A stretch of 56,245 nt of DNA from SFEL01 sp964392455. GTDB lineage: Bacteria; Bacillota; Clostridia; Christensenellales; CAG-138. The position numbers and the translations under genes were made by a program. The DNA is taken from the NCBI GenBank assembly GCA_964392455.1, contig CAYMPG010000012.1, positions 1-56,245 on the forward strand, in the 5' to 3' direction. Position 1 is the stretch's first letter. Every line of letters begins with the position of its first letter. Positions 16,334 through 25,942 of the stretch are shown piece by piece. The notes under the pieces were generated by a model. It worked only from the letters and a program-made list of their open reading frames with translations, was not told the DNA's origin and ran no database searches.

Positions 16334-17263
16334 TCAGCAAAACTGGATAATGTAATCATGCAGGTTGCGGTAGGCAATGCGGCTTATCTCCTCCTGGCTG
16401 AAGCCTGCCTTTTCAAGGGCCTCCAGCAGCGCAGGCACATCTCTCCAGCTCTTAAGGTTTTCAGGATAGTGGGTCATGCCGTCAAAATCTGAGCCAAGGC
16501 ATATATGCTCAGCTCCCACAAGCTCAGCGCCGTAGGCTATATGCCGCACTATATCATCTATGCAGGCAGTGCCCTCGCTGCTCAGGTGATTGGGATAGTA
16601 GTTTATGCCTATTACGCCGCCCATCTCAGCAATGGCCTTCACGTGCTCATCCTTCAGGCAGCGCTTTTGAGCACAGATGCTCCGCATATTGGAATGGGAG
16701 GCGAATATGGGCCTCTCAGACAGCGTCAGAAGCTCGTCAATGCCAGCATCGCTAAGATGGGATACATCTACAGCCATGCCCAGCCTGTTCATCTCACGGA
16801 CGATTTCACGGCCCCTGTCGGTAAGCCCCTTGTTTGCACGGCGCATAGCAGGCGACGCAAGCTCATTTGTATAATTCCAGGTAAGGTTCATGGCCCTTAC
16901 GCCCAGCCTGTGGAACAGGCGCAGGTTTGCCGCTTCTCCGTTTATCCCTTCCCCACCTTCCACGGTAAGGACTGTGGCTATCTTATCCCCCGCCGGGTCG
17001 AAATCCTTTGTGAGGGGCACAAGCTCCGAGTGCTCATCCATCATGGTATGGTAGCCATCCAGCAGATCCATGGCCTGCTGAAGGCAGTTCCGCTTCATAT
17101 CTCCATCTATCCATGCAGCGAAGAAAACCAGCTTGGCATTGGCCTCCTTAAGATAAGGAAGGGCTACAGCCTGCCTGGGCACAGGGCTTTTCAGCTTCCA
17201 GCCCTCAGTGACCATATAATATAAAAAATCGCAATGGGCATCAGCTATGGGAAATTTTTGCAT
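16334..17263 (-). CDS. Membrane dipeptidase-like metallopeptidase (M19)
   Basis: A 309-residue TIM-barrel zinc dipeptidase of the renal-dipeptidase family. Metal ligands are visible: His10/Asp12 (DAHCD), Glu102 (TVEGGE), His169 (DVSHLSD) and His190 (ASHSN). Despite the family name there is no signal peptide or membrane segment, so it should be cytoplasmic, hydrolysing dipeptides with a broad or D-residue C-terminal preference. ATG 17263 is preceded by AAGGAGACATAT. It lies downstream of rny on the same strand, separated by a terminator. Confidence 0.9.
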   Translation of the reverse strand: MQKFPIADAHCDFLYYMVTEGWKLKSPVPRQAVALPYLKEANAKLVFFAAWIDGDMKRNCLQQAMDLLDGYHTMMDEHSELVPLTKDFDPAGDKIATVLTVEGGEGINGEAANLRLFHRLGVRAMNLTWNYTNELASPAMRRANKGLTDRGREIVREMNRLGMAVDVSHLSDAGIDELLTLSERPIFASHSNMRSICAQKRCLKDEHVKAIAEMGGVIGINYYPNHLSSEGTACIDDIVRHIAYGAELVGAEHICLGSDFDGMTHYPENLKSWRDVPALLEALEKAGFSQEEISRIAYRNLHDYIIQFC

Positions 17264-17285
17264 ATATGTCTCCTTCTTTCTAAAA

Positions 17286-17316
17286 AATTAAGGATATGTG
17301 TACCATATCCTTAATT
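17286..17316 (-). terminator. rny terminator
   Basis: AATTAAGGATATG (17286-17298) pairs perfectly with CATATCCTTAATT (17304-17316) over a 5-base loop. On the minus strand it is followed by TTTTTTA, so it ends the rny transcript before the dipeptidase gene. Confidence 0.85.
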
Positions 17317-17337
17317 GAATTGCATAAGAATTTATTT

Positions 17338-18879
17338 TTACTTGGCAAACTCCACTGCACGGGTCTCGCGAATTACGTTTACCTTTATCTGGCCGGGATA
17401 CTCAAGCTCGGTCTCTATGCGCTTGACTATCTCCTTTGCCATTATGATGGTATCCGCATCGTTGACATTTTCAGGCTTGACCATGATACGAATCTCACGG
17501 CCTGCCTGAATGGCGAAGGACTTATCTACGCCATCAAAGGAGCTGGCAATCTCTTCGAGCTTTTCAAGGCGCTTGATGTAGTTTTCAAGGGTTTCACGCC
17601 GTGCGCCGGGACGGGCTGCGGATATGGCATCTGCCGCCTGCACAAGCACTGCCTCAACGGTGCTGGGCTCCACATCGCCGTGGTGCGCCATGATGGCATG
17701 AATCACCTGATTATTTTCACGATACTTCTTTGCAAGGTCTGCACCGATTTGGGCATGGGGGCCTTCGATTTCGTGATCTACGCCCTTGCCGATATCGTGA
17801 AGCAGACCGGCACGCTTTGCAAGAGCAACATTTGCGCCCAGCTCAGATGCCATCATGCCTGCAAGGTGAGCCACCTCGATAGAGTGCTTAAGCACATTCT
17901 GGCCATAGCTGGTGCGGTATTTAAGGCGGCCAATCAGCTTTACAAGCTCATGATGCAGGCCGTGTATGCCAACCTGGAATATTGCCTGCTCGCCGGCTTC
18001 ACGTATCTGGGTATCCACCTCACGGCGGGCCTTTTCTACCATTTCCTCTATGCGGGCCGGGTGTATACGCCCATCGGTTATCAGCTTTTCAAGGGCAATA
18101 CGGGCAATCTCACGACGAACGGGATCAAAGCCGGAGAGTATAACTGCTTCAGGCGTATCGTCTATTATAAGGTCAACGCCGGTGGCGGTTTCCAGGGTGC
18201 GGATATTGCGGCCTTCACGGCCGATTATGCGGCCCTTCATTTCGTCATTGGGCAGGGGCACTACAGATACAGTTGTCTCCGCCACATGGTCTGCGGCACA
18301 GCGCTGCACTGCAAGGGAGATTATATTGCGGGCACGCTTATCGGCTTCTTCTTTTGTTTTTGCTTCGATATCACGGAGCATGATGGCAGCATCATGGCGG
18401 GCATCACGCTCAACGTTGCTCAGAAGTATTTCCTTTGCCTCGTCCATAGACAAACCGGAAATGGTCTCCAGCTCCTTGAGCTGCTTATTGTGAAGCTCCT
18501 TGATGGCGGCCTCAGTCTCCTCCGCCTCTTTTATCTTCTGATTGAGCTGCTGCTCACGCTGCTCAACGCCGTCTATCTTTTTATCGAGGGTCTCCTCACG
18601 CTGCAGAAGCCTGCGCTCATTGCGCTGAATCTCATTGCGGCGTTCCCTCAGTTCCTTTTCGTTTTCGTTTTTGATGCGGTAGGCTTCCTCTTTGGCCTCC
18701 AGCACGGTTTCTTTTTTAATGGTCTCTGCCCGCTTCTGGGCATCGCTTATCATCTTTTTAACTGCCTCTTCAGCATTGGCAACCTTTGCTTCGGCAATGT
18801 TACGCCTGTAAAGATAACCGCCAAAGCCGCCTGCCGCAAGGCATACTACGCCTATAAGTATCGCTATCCATATTTCCAC
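17338..18879 (-). CDS. rny: Ribonuclease Y
   Basis: The membrane-anchored endoribonuclease that starts mRNA decay in many Firmicutes. The 513-residue protein has one N-terminal transmembrane helix (IAILIGVVCLAAGGFGGYLY), a long charged coiled coil (about 35-190), a KH domain (RIIGREGRNIRTLE) and an HD domain with the catalytic HD pair at about residues 361-362 (LLHDIGKG). The start is GTG 18879, with GGAGG about 13 bases upstream. It sits next to recA as in Bacillus, and a YlbF-family partner candidate is encoded at 4113. Confidence 0.96.
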   Translation of the reverse strand: MEIWIAILIGVVCLAAGGFGGYLYRRNIAEAKVANAEEAVKKMISDAQKRAETIKKETVLEAKEEAYRIKNENEKELRERRNEIQRNERRLLQREETLDKKIDGVEQREQQLNQKIKEAEETEAAIKELHNKQLKELETISGLSMDEAKEILLSNVERDARHDAAIMLRDIEAKTKEEADKRARNIISLAVQRCAADHVAETTVSVVPLPNDEMKGRIIGREGRNIRTLETATGVDLIIDDTPEAVILSGFDPVRREIARIALEKLITDGRIHPARIEEMVEKARREVDTQIREAGEQAIFQVGIHGLHHELVKLIGRLKYRTSYGQNVLKHSIEVAHLAGMMASELGANVALAKRAGLLHDIGKGVDHEIEGPHAQIGADLAKKYRENNQVIHAIMAHHGDVEPSTVEAVLVQAADAISAARPGARRETLENYIKRLEKLEEIASSFDGVDKSFAIQAGREIRIMVKPENVNDADTIIMAKEIVKRIETELEYPGQIKVNVIRETRAVEFAK

Positions 18880-19029
18880 GATATACGCTAACCTCCAAAC
18901 AAATATATATAAATGTATCCGAGTGTAAAATACTCAGCATGCATGGACAAATATTTCAATAGACGAATCTACGAAACTACATACCGATATAATACTTCAA
19001 AATTGATTATAACCCCATCACAAAATAAA

Positions 19030-19062
19030 AGTCAAGGACGCATATACAAAGCGTCCCTGACT
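19030..19062 (-). terminator. recA terminator
   Basis: AGTCAAGGACGC (19030-19041) pairs with GCGTCCCTGACT (19051-19062) with one mismatch and a 9-base loop. On the minus strand TTTTATTTTG follows. It ends the ftsK-recA operon before rny. Confidence 0.8.
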
Positions 19063-19093
19063 AAAAAAGCAAATTTATCTGGTTATGAGTATG

Positions 19094-20128
19094 TTATTCT
19101 TCTTCGTCTGTTTCTTCGGGGGCTGCATCGGGCTTTTGCATGAGCGCATTGAGCTTTTCCCGCACCTTGGACTCTATTTCAGCGCAGAGCTCCTTGTTGT
19201 CTTTAAGGAAAAGGCGAGCGTTATCACGGCCCTGAGCCATACGCATATCGTTATAGGAATACCAGGCGCCGGTCTTTGAAATAACCTTGTGCTCTACTGC
19301 CATATCCAGCACTGAGCTTTCCCTTGAAATGCCCTCGCCGTAAATAATATCAAACTCAGCGGTCTTAAATGGCGGGGCGACCTTGTTTTTTACCACCTTT
19401 ATGCGGGTGCGGCTGCCCACAAAGTCCGTACCGTTCTTTATAGTATCCAACTTTCGTACATCCATACGAATGGATGCATAGAACTTCAGCGCCTTGCCGC
19501 CGGTGGTAGTTTCCGGATTGCCAAACATCACGCCAACCTTTTCACGGAGCTGGTTGATGAATATTACGATGGTATTTGATTTGCTCACAACGCCTGTAAG
19601 CTTTCTGAGCGCCTGAGACATAAGGCGGGCCTGAAGGCCAACGTGGGAATCACCCATATCTCCTTCCAGCTCGGCCTTTGGCACGAGAGCCGCCACAGAG
19701 TCTATTACCACTATGTCCACAGCGCCGCTGCGGCACAGTGCCTCGGCAATCTCCAGCGCCTGTTCGCCGGTATCAGGCTGGGATATATACAGCTCCTCAA
19801 CATTTACACCAAGGTTTTCTGCATATACAGGATCCAGCGCATGCTCAGCATCTATAAATGCGGCAGTACCGCCCAGCTTCTGCGCCTCTGCAATGGCATG
19901 CAGGGCAATGGTGGTCTTACCGGAAGATTCCGGCCCGTATATCTCTATTATTCTTCCCCTTGGAATACCGCCTACGCCCAGCGCATAGTCCAGCTCAAGA
20001 CAACCGGAGGGTATGGTGGATATGCTTATCTTGGCAGCGGCATCCCCCAGCTTCATTATTGCGCCCTTGCCAAACTGCTTTTCAATCTGGGAAAGGGCCA
20101 TTTCCAATGCTTTTTGCTTTTCCATCAT
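19094..20128 (-). CDS. recA: Recombinase RecA
   Basis: A 344-residue RecA that forms filaments on single-stranded DNA, performs strand exchange and triggers LexA self-cleavage. The Walker A box is GPESSGKTT at about 65-73. Walker B (VVIDSVAAL) and the loop L2 region (INQLREKVGVMFGNPETTTGGKALKF) are intact. The acidic tail (EETDEEE) is typical. The start is ATG 20128 (ATGATG) behind AGGCGG. No SOS box is visible in the 36 bases between cinA and recA, so it appears to be read through from the ftsK operon. Confidence 0.97.
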   Translation of the reverse strand: MMEKQKALEMALSQIEKQFGKGAIMKLGDAAAKISISTIPSGCLELDYALGVGGIPRGRIIEIYGPESSGKTTIALHAIAEAQKLGGTAAFIDAEHALDPVYAENLGVNVEELYISQPDTGEQALEIAEALCRSGAVDIVVIDSVAALVPKAELEGDMGDSHVGLQARLMSQALRKLTGVVSKSNTIVIFINQLREKVGVMFGNPETTTGGKALKFYASIRMDVRKLDTIKNGTDFVGSRTRIKVVKNKVAPPFKTAEFDIIYGEGISRESSVLDMAVEHKVISKTGAWYSYNDMRMAQGRDNARLFLKDNKELCAEIESKVREKLNALMQKPDAAPEETDEEE

Positions 20129-20164
20129 ACGAAATTACCGCCTTTTTGTTTCTTTGTAGGATTA

Positions 20165-21427
20165 TTATATCATGTGGCAGTCCGGTTTGTACATACCTTT
20201 TGCCAAAATAAGTTTCCTGATAAGACTCAGTGCGTTGAGCGTTACGCTGTTGCGTATATACTCTCGATTTCCTTTAAGATGCAGCTCACAAACGCTGGTT
20301 TCATCCTTTGTGGAAACGCCTATGAATACCAGCCCTATCTGGCCCGGAGCTCCGGAAGGCCCAGCATAGCCTGTGGTGGATATACCTATATCTGCGCCGG
20401 AGGTAAGCCTTATACCCTGTGCCATTTCGGCGGCAGTCTGTGCGCTTACATCAGTGTATTTTTCCAGGGTTTCAGCCTTTACGCCAAGGCGTTGCATCTT
20501 TGCCGCCTGAGAATAGGTCACTGCACCCTCCATAAACCATTCTGAGCTGCCGGGCACGGATATAAGGCGTGAGGCTATCATTCCGCCGGTACAGCTTTCT
20601 GCAACGGCCACCTTCATATTGTTTTTGCTGAGAAGCTCTGCACACACCTCATGCATCTCCAGCCCATGGGTGGAATACACATACTCCCCTATCCTTTGGA
20701 TTATGCTGTCCATAACAGGAAGCACGAGCCGTTCGCCCTCAGCTTCATCTACACAGCGGGCAGTTATACGGAGGGTAGTTTCAGCGGCCTTTGCATAGGG
20801 CGCAATGGTAGGATTGGTCTGCCGGTCCACAATATCCTGAATGTCGTTTTCCACCTGGGATTCTCCCCTGCCAAATATACGCAGGGTGCGGGAATAAAAC
20901 CGACAGTTACTCAGTCTTTGCAGGTATGGTATCACCTGCGCTTCAAACATGGGCTCCATCTCCCAGGGAGGCCCGGGCATCATTATGGCAGCCTTGCCAT
21001 CCATTTCCATTATGCAGCCTGGTGCCGTACCGTTTGGATTAGGCAGTATTGTGCAGTGGCTTTCAGGAAACATGACCTGCTTGAAATTATTCGGTGTACA
21101 CTGGTAATTGCGTGCAGCCATACGCTCAAGCATTTTTGCCTTGTATTCCTCATTCAGCTTAAGCTCCAGGCCAAAGTACTCCGCCACCGTTTCCTTGGTT
21201 ATATCATCCTCTGTAGGACCGAGGCCTCCGGTAAAGATGAGTATATCAGAGCGTGAAAAGCCTGTACGTATACAGTCCATGAGCCTTTCGTGATTGTCAC
21301 CCACGGTAATGTGATAGTAAAGGTTTATGCCGAGCTCTGCCAGGCGGCCGGATATATAGCGGGAGTTGGTATTAAGTATCTGACCCATTAGAAGCTCGGT
21401 GCCCACTGATATTATCTCAGCATTCAT
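20165..21427 (-). CDS. cinA: CinA-family NMN deamidase / competence-damage protein
   Basis: A 420-residue full-length CinA. The N-terminal MoCF-like domain (MNAEIISVGTELLMGQ; TGGLGPTEDD) belongs to the ADP-ribose pyrophosphatase/COG1058 group. The C-terminal domain (AVAESCTGGMIASRL) is the PncC-type NMN deamidase that recycles the NMN produced by NAD-dependent DNA ligase. It sits between pgsA and recA, the conserved Firmicutes order. The ribosome site is weak (GGGGGC), and it starts 15 bases after pgsA, suggesting coupled expression. Confidence 0.93.
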   Translation of the reverse strand: MNAEIISVGTELLMGQILNTNSRYISGRLAELGINLYYHITVGDNHERLMDCIRTGFSRSDILIFTGGLGPTEDDITKETVAEYFGLELKLNEEYKAKMLERMAARNYQCTPNNFKQVMFPESHCTILPNPNGTAPGCIMEMDGKAAIMMPGPPWEMEPMFEAQVIPYLQRLSNCRFYSRTLRIFGRGESQVENDIQDIVDRQTNPTIAPYAKAAETTLRITARCVDEAEGERLVLPVMDSIIQRIGEYVYSTHGLEMHEVCAELLSKNNMKVAVAESCTGGMIASRLISVPGSSEWFMEGAVTYSQAAKMQRLGVKAETLEKYTDVSAQTAAEMAQGIRLTSGADIGISTTGYAGPSGAPGQIGLVFIGVSTKDETSVCELHLKGNREYIRNSVTLNALSLIRKLILAKGMYKPDCHMI

Positions 21428-21442
21428 GTTTTGGCCCCCATG

Positions 21443-21982
21443 CTACTTAAAGTTGATGCACTGGCGATTCTTTGCAATATAATCCCACGCAGAGATTACA
21501 GTGAAGAATACAGATATCCATACCATCCACGTATCCAGCCCAAAGCCAAATACCTTCAGCACAAGGTCATGCAGCATAACCATCACCAGCGCAGTAGCCT
21601 GAGTGAGGGTCTTTATCTTTCCCAGCCAGTTTGCAGCAATTACAACGCCGCTGCCCGCAGATACCAGCCTGAAGCCGCTTATAAGGAACTCCCTTGCTAT
21701 TATGATTATGGCGGCAATGGGATTGAGCATACCCTTGGCGGTCAGCATTATAAGGGCGCTGGCCGTAAGGAGCTTATCCGCAATGGGATCCATCAGCTTG
21801 CCGAAGTTGGTAACAAGATTGCGTGATCTTGCAAGATAACCATCGGCAATGTCCGTAAGAAAAGCCACCACAAATATTACCGCCGCCGCATATATAGCCC
21901 AAGCGGCGTCAATGTAGAAGCAGGCGATAAACAGCGGTACGAGACAGATGCGTATCAGCGTAAGCTTATTGGGAAGGTTCAT
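21443..21982 (-). CDS. pgsA: CDP-diacylglycerol-glycerol-3-phosphate phosphatidyltransferase PgsA
   Basis: A 179-residue integral membrane enzyme for the committed step of phosphatidylglycerol synthesis. The CDP-alcohol phosphotransferase motif is complete: the segment DIADGYLARS...G...MDPIADK matches DG-x2-AR-x8-G-x3-D-x3-D. Several hydrophobic helices follow. ATG 21982 is preceded by AAGGAGAGGAGAT, and it overlaps the rimO stop by four bases. Confidence 0.94.
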   Translation of the reverse strand: MNLPNKLTLIRICLVPLFIACFYIDAAWAIYAAAVIFVVAFLTDIADGYLARSRNLVTNFGKLMDPIADKLLTASALIMLTAKGMLNPIAAIIIIAREFLISGFRLVSAGSGVVIAANWLGKIKTLTQATALVMVMLHDLVLKVFGFGLDTWMVWISVFFTVISAWDYIAKNRQCINFK

Positions 21983-23277
21983 ATCTCCTCTCCTTCCATA
22001 TCATAGGGGCCTGCACCGGTTATTTTTACCATGGTAAAATCGCCCGGCTTAAGCTCCTTATTTTTTATTGAAAACATTATCGTGCCATCCACCTCAGGGG
22101 CTTCTGCGTAGGTGCGGCCATAGGCTATATTGCCGCTCACCTGCTCTATAAGCGCCTCGGTCACTGTGCCTATGCGCTTTTTGTTGTATTCGAGGGATAT
22201 GCCCTGCTGAAGCTCCATTACCTGATTCAGCCTGCGCTGCTTTACCTCCTCGGGTACCTGCTCAGGCATTTCTGCTGCGGGAGTATCATCCTCCTGAGAG
22301 TAGGCAAATGCGCCCAGCCTGTCAAAGCTGTGGCTGCGGAGAAAATCGGTCAATTGTACGAATTGCTCCTCTGTTTCTCCGGGGAAGCCTGTGATAACAG
22401 TGGTACGCAGAATAAAATCCGATGACTTTTCCCTTATGTATTCTGTGATATGGCGAATATGCTCGGCAGAACCGTGGCGATTCATGGCCTTTAGCATTGC
22501 AGGCTCTATATGCTGTATTGGCATATCGATATAATTTACAAGCTTGGGCTCTGCAATAATGGTATCGATAAGCTCCTCATCCACAGTATTGGGGTAGGTA
22601 TACAGCACCCTTATCCAGTGCAGCTTGTCTATACGGGCAAGCCGCCTGAGCAGCTCGCTCAGCATGGGCTTACCATATATATCCGAGCCGTAGGCAGATG
22701 TATCCTGCGCTATTACGGTAAGCTCCTTTACCCCGTTTTTAGCAAGGCGCTCAGCTTCGGCTGTAAGCTTTTCCATTGGAACGCTCACCCGTCCGCCCCT
22801 TATAAGAGGAATGGCGCAATAGGTGCAGCGATTATCGCACCCATCTGCTATGCGAAGATATGCGCTGTATGGCGGCGTGGATATAAGCCTCTGCTCATTA
22901 TTGCAGCAGCTATAGCTAAGGCCTACTGCCCTGGCAATTTCCTTCACAAGCCCGGCCTGATCCTTTACGCCCCAGAATATATCCACCTCAGGCAGCTCTG
23001 AACGCAGCTCGTCAGGATAGCGCTGGCTAAGGCAGCCGGAGACCACCAGCAGCCTGCATCTGCCTGCTGATTTGTATTGGGCCATTTCAAGTATAGTGCC
23101 TATGGATTCCTCCTTGGCAGGCTCAATAAAGCCGCAGGTATTCACTATTATTACCTCTGCCTCGGCTTCATTGCCAGTGATGACAAAGCCGGCCTCCTTA
23201 AGATGCCCCAGTATGATTTCGCTGTCCACCCGGTTTTTTGAACAGCCAAGGGATATGAGCCCCGCAGTTATTGCCAA
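21979..23277 (-). CDS. rimO: Ribosomal protein S12 methylthiotransferase RimO
   Basis: A radical-SAM enzyme that methylthiolates the conserved Asp of ribosomal protein S12. The 432-residue protein carries cluster cysteines 12 (LGCSKN), 48 (NTCGF) and 82 (SGCLSQR), then the radical-SAM motif CDNRCTYC at 147-154 and a TRAM domain. The start is most likely TTG 23277: GGAGG lies nine bases before it, and it lies 4 bases past the ftsK stop. The open frame extends upstream only inside ftsK. It is distinguished from MiaB by the LGCSKN and FIEPAKEES signatures. Confidence 0.95.
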   Translation of the reverse strand: MAITAGLISLGCSKNRVDSEIILGHLKEAGFVITGNEAEAEVIIVNTCGFIEPAKEESIGTILEMAQYKSAGRCRLLVVSGCLSQRYPDELRSELPEVDIFWGVKDQAGLVKEIARAVGLSYSCCNNEQRLISTPPYSAYLRIADGCDNRCTYCAIPLIRGGRVSVPMEKLTAEAERLAKNGVKELTVIAQDTSAYGSDIYGKPMLSELLRRLARIDKLHWIRVLYTYPNTVDEELIDTIIAEPKLVNYIDMPIQHIEPAMLKAMNRHGSAEHIRHITEYIREKSSDFILRTTVITGFPGETEEQFVQLTDFLRSHSFDRLGAFAYSQEDDTPAAEMPEQVPEEVKQRRLNQVMELQQGISLEYNKKRIGTVTEALIEQVSGNIAYGRTYAEAPEVDGTIMFSIKNKELKPGDFTMVKITGAGPYDMEGEEI

Positions 23278-23281
23278 TGTG

Positions 23282-25822
23282 CTATTCCTCCGTTGATGTA
23301 TTTCCGCCCATAAGCTGCTGATATTCTGCAAAGCTGCTTATCAGGAGCTTACGGGGCTTGCTGCCGTCAAATCCGCTGACTACCTTAAGCTGCTCCATGA
23401 TGTCTATCAGCCTTGCAGCACGGGCATAGCCCACCCTCAGGCGGCGCTGTATCATGGATATCGAGGCTTGTCCGCTTTCCAGTACGATTTTCACAGCATC
23501 GTCCAGCAAATCGTCCTCCTGCTTACCGTTGCCCTGCCCCATGGCAGTATCCACGGCGGAGGAAACCTCCTCAAGGGATATTTCTTCGTATCGTGTTGCA
23601 GTTTCGTCATTTTGCTGGGAAGCAAAGAAGTCCATTACCGCCTCTACTTCTTCGTCGCTTACAAAGGCGCACTGAGTACGGGTGGGCTTTCCGGCCCCAT
23701 TTGCATGGAACAGCATATCGCCCTTGCCCAGCAGCTTTTCAGCGCCGCCCGTATCCATAATAACACGGGAGTCCACAGCCGAAGATACTGCAAGGGCAAT
23801 CCTTGAGGGGATATTCGCCTTGATAAGGCCGGTGATTATATCGGTGGAGGGGCGCTGAGTGGCCACTATCAGGTGTATACCGGCGGCACGCCCAAGCTGG
23901 GCTATGCGGCAGATAGATTCCTCAACGTCCTTTGCGGCTACCATCATAAGGTCAGCCAACTCATCTATGATTATCACAAGCCTTGGCAGCTTCTCCGCAG
24001 GGTCCTCCTGCAGGGAATTGTATCTTGAAATGCTCCTGGCGTTTACCTTGGACATTTTAAGATACCTTTGATCCATCTCCATTACTGCCCATTTGAGTGC
24101 ACCGGCAGCCTTCTTGGGGTCAGTCACCACGGGCATGAGCAGATGGGGCATGGGCGAATACACTCTCAGCTCAACCTGCTTTGGGTCTACTAATATAAGC
24201 CGCACATCCTCAGGCTTTTTGCCATAAACGAAGCTGAGGATTATGTCGTTTATACATACGCTCTTGCCTGAGCCTGTTGAGCCGGCAATAAGCAGATGTG
24301 GCATTTTGTCAAGGTCTGCACATACCACATTGCCTGCTATATCCTTGCCAAGACCAAAGCGCAGCGCCGAATTGCCCTCGGTAAATTCGGTGGATTCTAT
24401 TACCTCCCTCAGCAGCACAGGCACAGTGTCTTTATTTGGTATTTCTATGCCTATTGCGGCCTTGCCGGGAATAGGTGCCTCTATGCGTACCCTGGGTGCG
24501 GCAAGTGCCAGCGCAATATCGTCAGACAGGCTGGTGATTCTGTTTACCCTTACGCCCTGAGCTGGCTGCAGCTCAAAGCGTGTGATAACAGGGCCAACGC
24601 TGTAATTGATTACCTTTGCCTGTATATTGAAGCTGGCCAGAGTTTCATCCAACTTGCGCTTCATCATTGCGGGAGATTCCGTATTTCTGGAAGCGGAATA
24701 TGAATTTCGCTTCAGCAGGTTTACCGGCGGGAATACATAGGCGGGAGGTTCCGGCACTATGGATTCTGTGGCCGTCTGCACATCCTCGGCGGTTGCCTTT
24801 ACAGGCTTTGCAGGTACTGCTGTGCTTTCAGCCTCCTGCTCATCATCATAATCGTCATCGTATACAGGAGCTGAATTGACATTAGCAGTATCCGGCCTGA
24901 GGGCGCTATCATCCACGGCTGGAAGAATATCAAACGGGTCATCGTCATCAGGTTCCCGCTTTGGCAGCGCACCCTTTTCGGGTATAAGCGAAATATCCCC
25001 ATCCCAGTCCACCGCATCCTCACGACGGCGCACTATATGGCTTTCATCAGCCCTTTTCCGCTTCTTTTTAACGGTAAACGGGTCTTCCTCCTGGCTCAGG
25101 TTTTCAGTATACAGCCCTCTGCCATCGTGGCTGGTCTGCCTTTTCTTTGGAGGATATATCTGCTCAAAGCCCATTTCCTCAAAGTTATAGGATTTACGGC
25201 GAGCCTGCTGCTGAACATGGGCGGTATGTACTTTTTCAGATACCGTTTCCACGCCGGACTTTATGCTGCTGCCCACCTTCTCACCCATCGCACGGATAGA
25301 CAGCCTTGTAGCTACAAGAAAAACTATAAGTATTGCTGCGCCAAAGAAGATATATGTGCCCACGGGCCCCAGCAGCAGCAATGACGGATATGCAAAAAGG
25401 GCCCCCAGCAATCCGCCGCCTTTGAAGTACAGCTTGCCATAAAGGTATGCATCCGAATAATAGGAAAGCACCCCCTCGCTGGAGATGGCGCTGCGGGTTG
25501 CAGCATGAATTATCACCAGCAGGCATACTACTCCCGCACAGAGCAGCCATAGCGTGGAGCCAGTGCTGTCGGATTTGGACATGGCTATGGAAAGCACGCC
25601 AAGCCCCGCCAGTATTACCGGCACCCCATAGCAGGCGATGCCAAACATGCCAAAGCAGAAATTCTTTGCTGCATTGCCTATTTCGCCCACAAGGTCTGTA
25701 TATATCCCGGCGCCCAAAAAGAGCGCAATGGCAATAAAGCAGACGCCGATTATTTCTCGTTCAGTCTGTTCTTCCTGCGCCCTGCCGGACTTTTTTACCA
25801 CCTTGGTATTCTTTTTAGCCAT
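23282..25822 (-). CDS. ftsK: DNA translocase FtsK/SpoIIIE
   Basis: An 846-residue DNA pump that clears chromosomes from the division septum. About four transmembrane helices occupy residues 20-170. An acidic, low-complexity linker (about 190-380) leads to the RecA-like motor, with Walker A GSTGSGKS near residue 515 and Walker B LVIIIDELADLMM. The C-terminal gamma winged helix (SMIQRRLRVGYARAARLIDIME) reads polarity sequences. The Xer-like recombinase at 12719 could be its partner in dimer resolution. First gene of the operon ftsK-rimO-pgsA-cinA-recA. Confidence 0.96.
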   Translation of the reverse strand: MAKKNTKVVKKSGRAQEEQTEREIIGVCFIAIALFLGAGIYTDLVGEIGNAAKNFCFGMFGIACYGVPVILAGLGVLSIAMSKSDSTGSTLWLLCAGVVCLLVIIHAATRSAISSEGVLSYYSDAYLYGKLYFKGGGLLGALFAYPSLLLLGPVGTYIFFGAAILIVFLVATRLSIRAMGEKVGSSIKSGVETVSEKVHTAHVQQQARRKSYNFEEMGFEQIYPPKKRQTSHDGRGLYTENLSQEEDPFTVKKKRKRADESHIVRRREDAVDWDGDISLIPEKGALPKREPDDDDPFDILPAVDDSALRPDTANVNSAPVYDDDYDDEQEAESTAVPAKPVKATAEDVQTATESIVPEPPAYVFPPVNLLKRNSYSASRNTESPAMMKRKLDETLASFNIQAKVINYSVGPVITRFELQPAQGVRVNRITSLSDDIALALAAPRVRIEAPIPGKAAIGIEIPNKDTVPVLLREVIESTEFTEGNSALRFGLGKDIAGNVVCADLDKMPHLLIAGSTGSGKSVCINDIILSFVYGKKPEDVRLILVDPKQVELRVYSPMPHLLMPVVTDPKKAAGALKWAVMEMDQRYLKMSKVNARSISRYNSLQEDPAEKLPRLVIIIDELADLMMVAAKDVEESICRIAQLGRAAGIHLIVATQRPSTDIITGLIKANIPSRIALAVSSAVDSRVIMDTGGAEKLLGKGDMLFHANGAGKPTRTQCAFVSDEEVEAVMDFFASQQNDETATRYEEISLEEVSSAVDTAMGQGNGKQEDDLLDDAVKIVLESGQASISMIQRRLRVGYARAARLIDIMEQLKVVSGFDGSKPRKLLISSFAEYQQLMGGNTSTEE

Positions 25823-25868
25823 CTATACATACCTCGTCTATCATACCCTGTATTATACACTATATATT

Positions 25869-25884
25869 GTACTTTTAAAAGTAC
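25869..25884. promoter_or_regulatory. 16-bp perfect palindrome upstream of ftsK
   Basis: GTACTTTTAAAAGTAC is an uninterrupted palindrome just upstream of the likely ftsK -10 (TATAAT, minus strand, near 25850) at -35 distance. It could be an operator for the ftsK-recA operon. No recognisable regulator consensus was identified. Confidence 0.4.
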
Positions 25885-25892
25885 CGCCCAAC

Positions 25893-25922
25893 GAAAAACA
25901 GACCCGCCTAATGGCGGGCCTG
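25893..25922 (-). terminator. Terminator after ispH/rpsA
   Basis: CCCGCC (25903-25908) pairs with GGCGGG (25913-25918) over TAAT, with flanking CAG/CTG extending the stem. On the minus strand TGTTTTTCG follows. It ends the surE-ispH/rpsA operon before ftsK. Confidence 0.85.
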
Positions 25923-25942
25923 TGAAAATACGATGTATTTTT

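Noticed and set aside
17296..18891. A 531-codon open frame on the plus strand
   Set aside because: Exactly antisense to rny, which has full family motifs and length. The frame has no ribosome site and no recognisable domain; it reflects codon bias of the real gene.
19643..20545. A 300-codon plus-strand open frame across recA and cinA
   Set aside because: It is antisense to two well-defined genes and spans their boundary.
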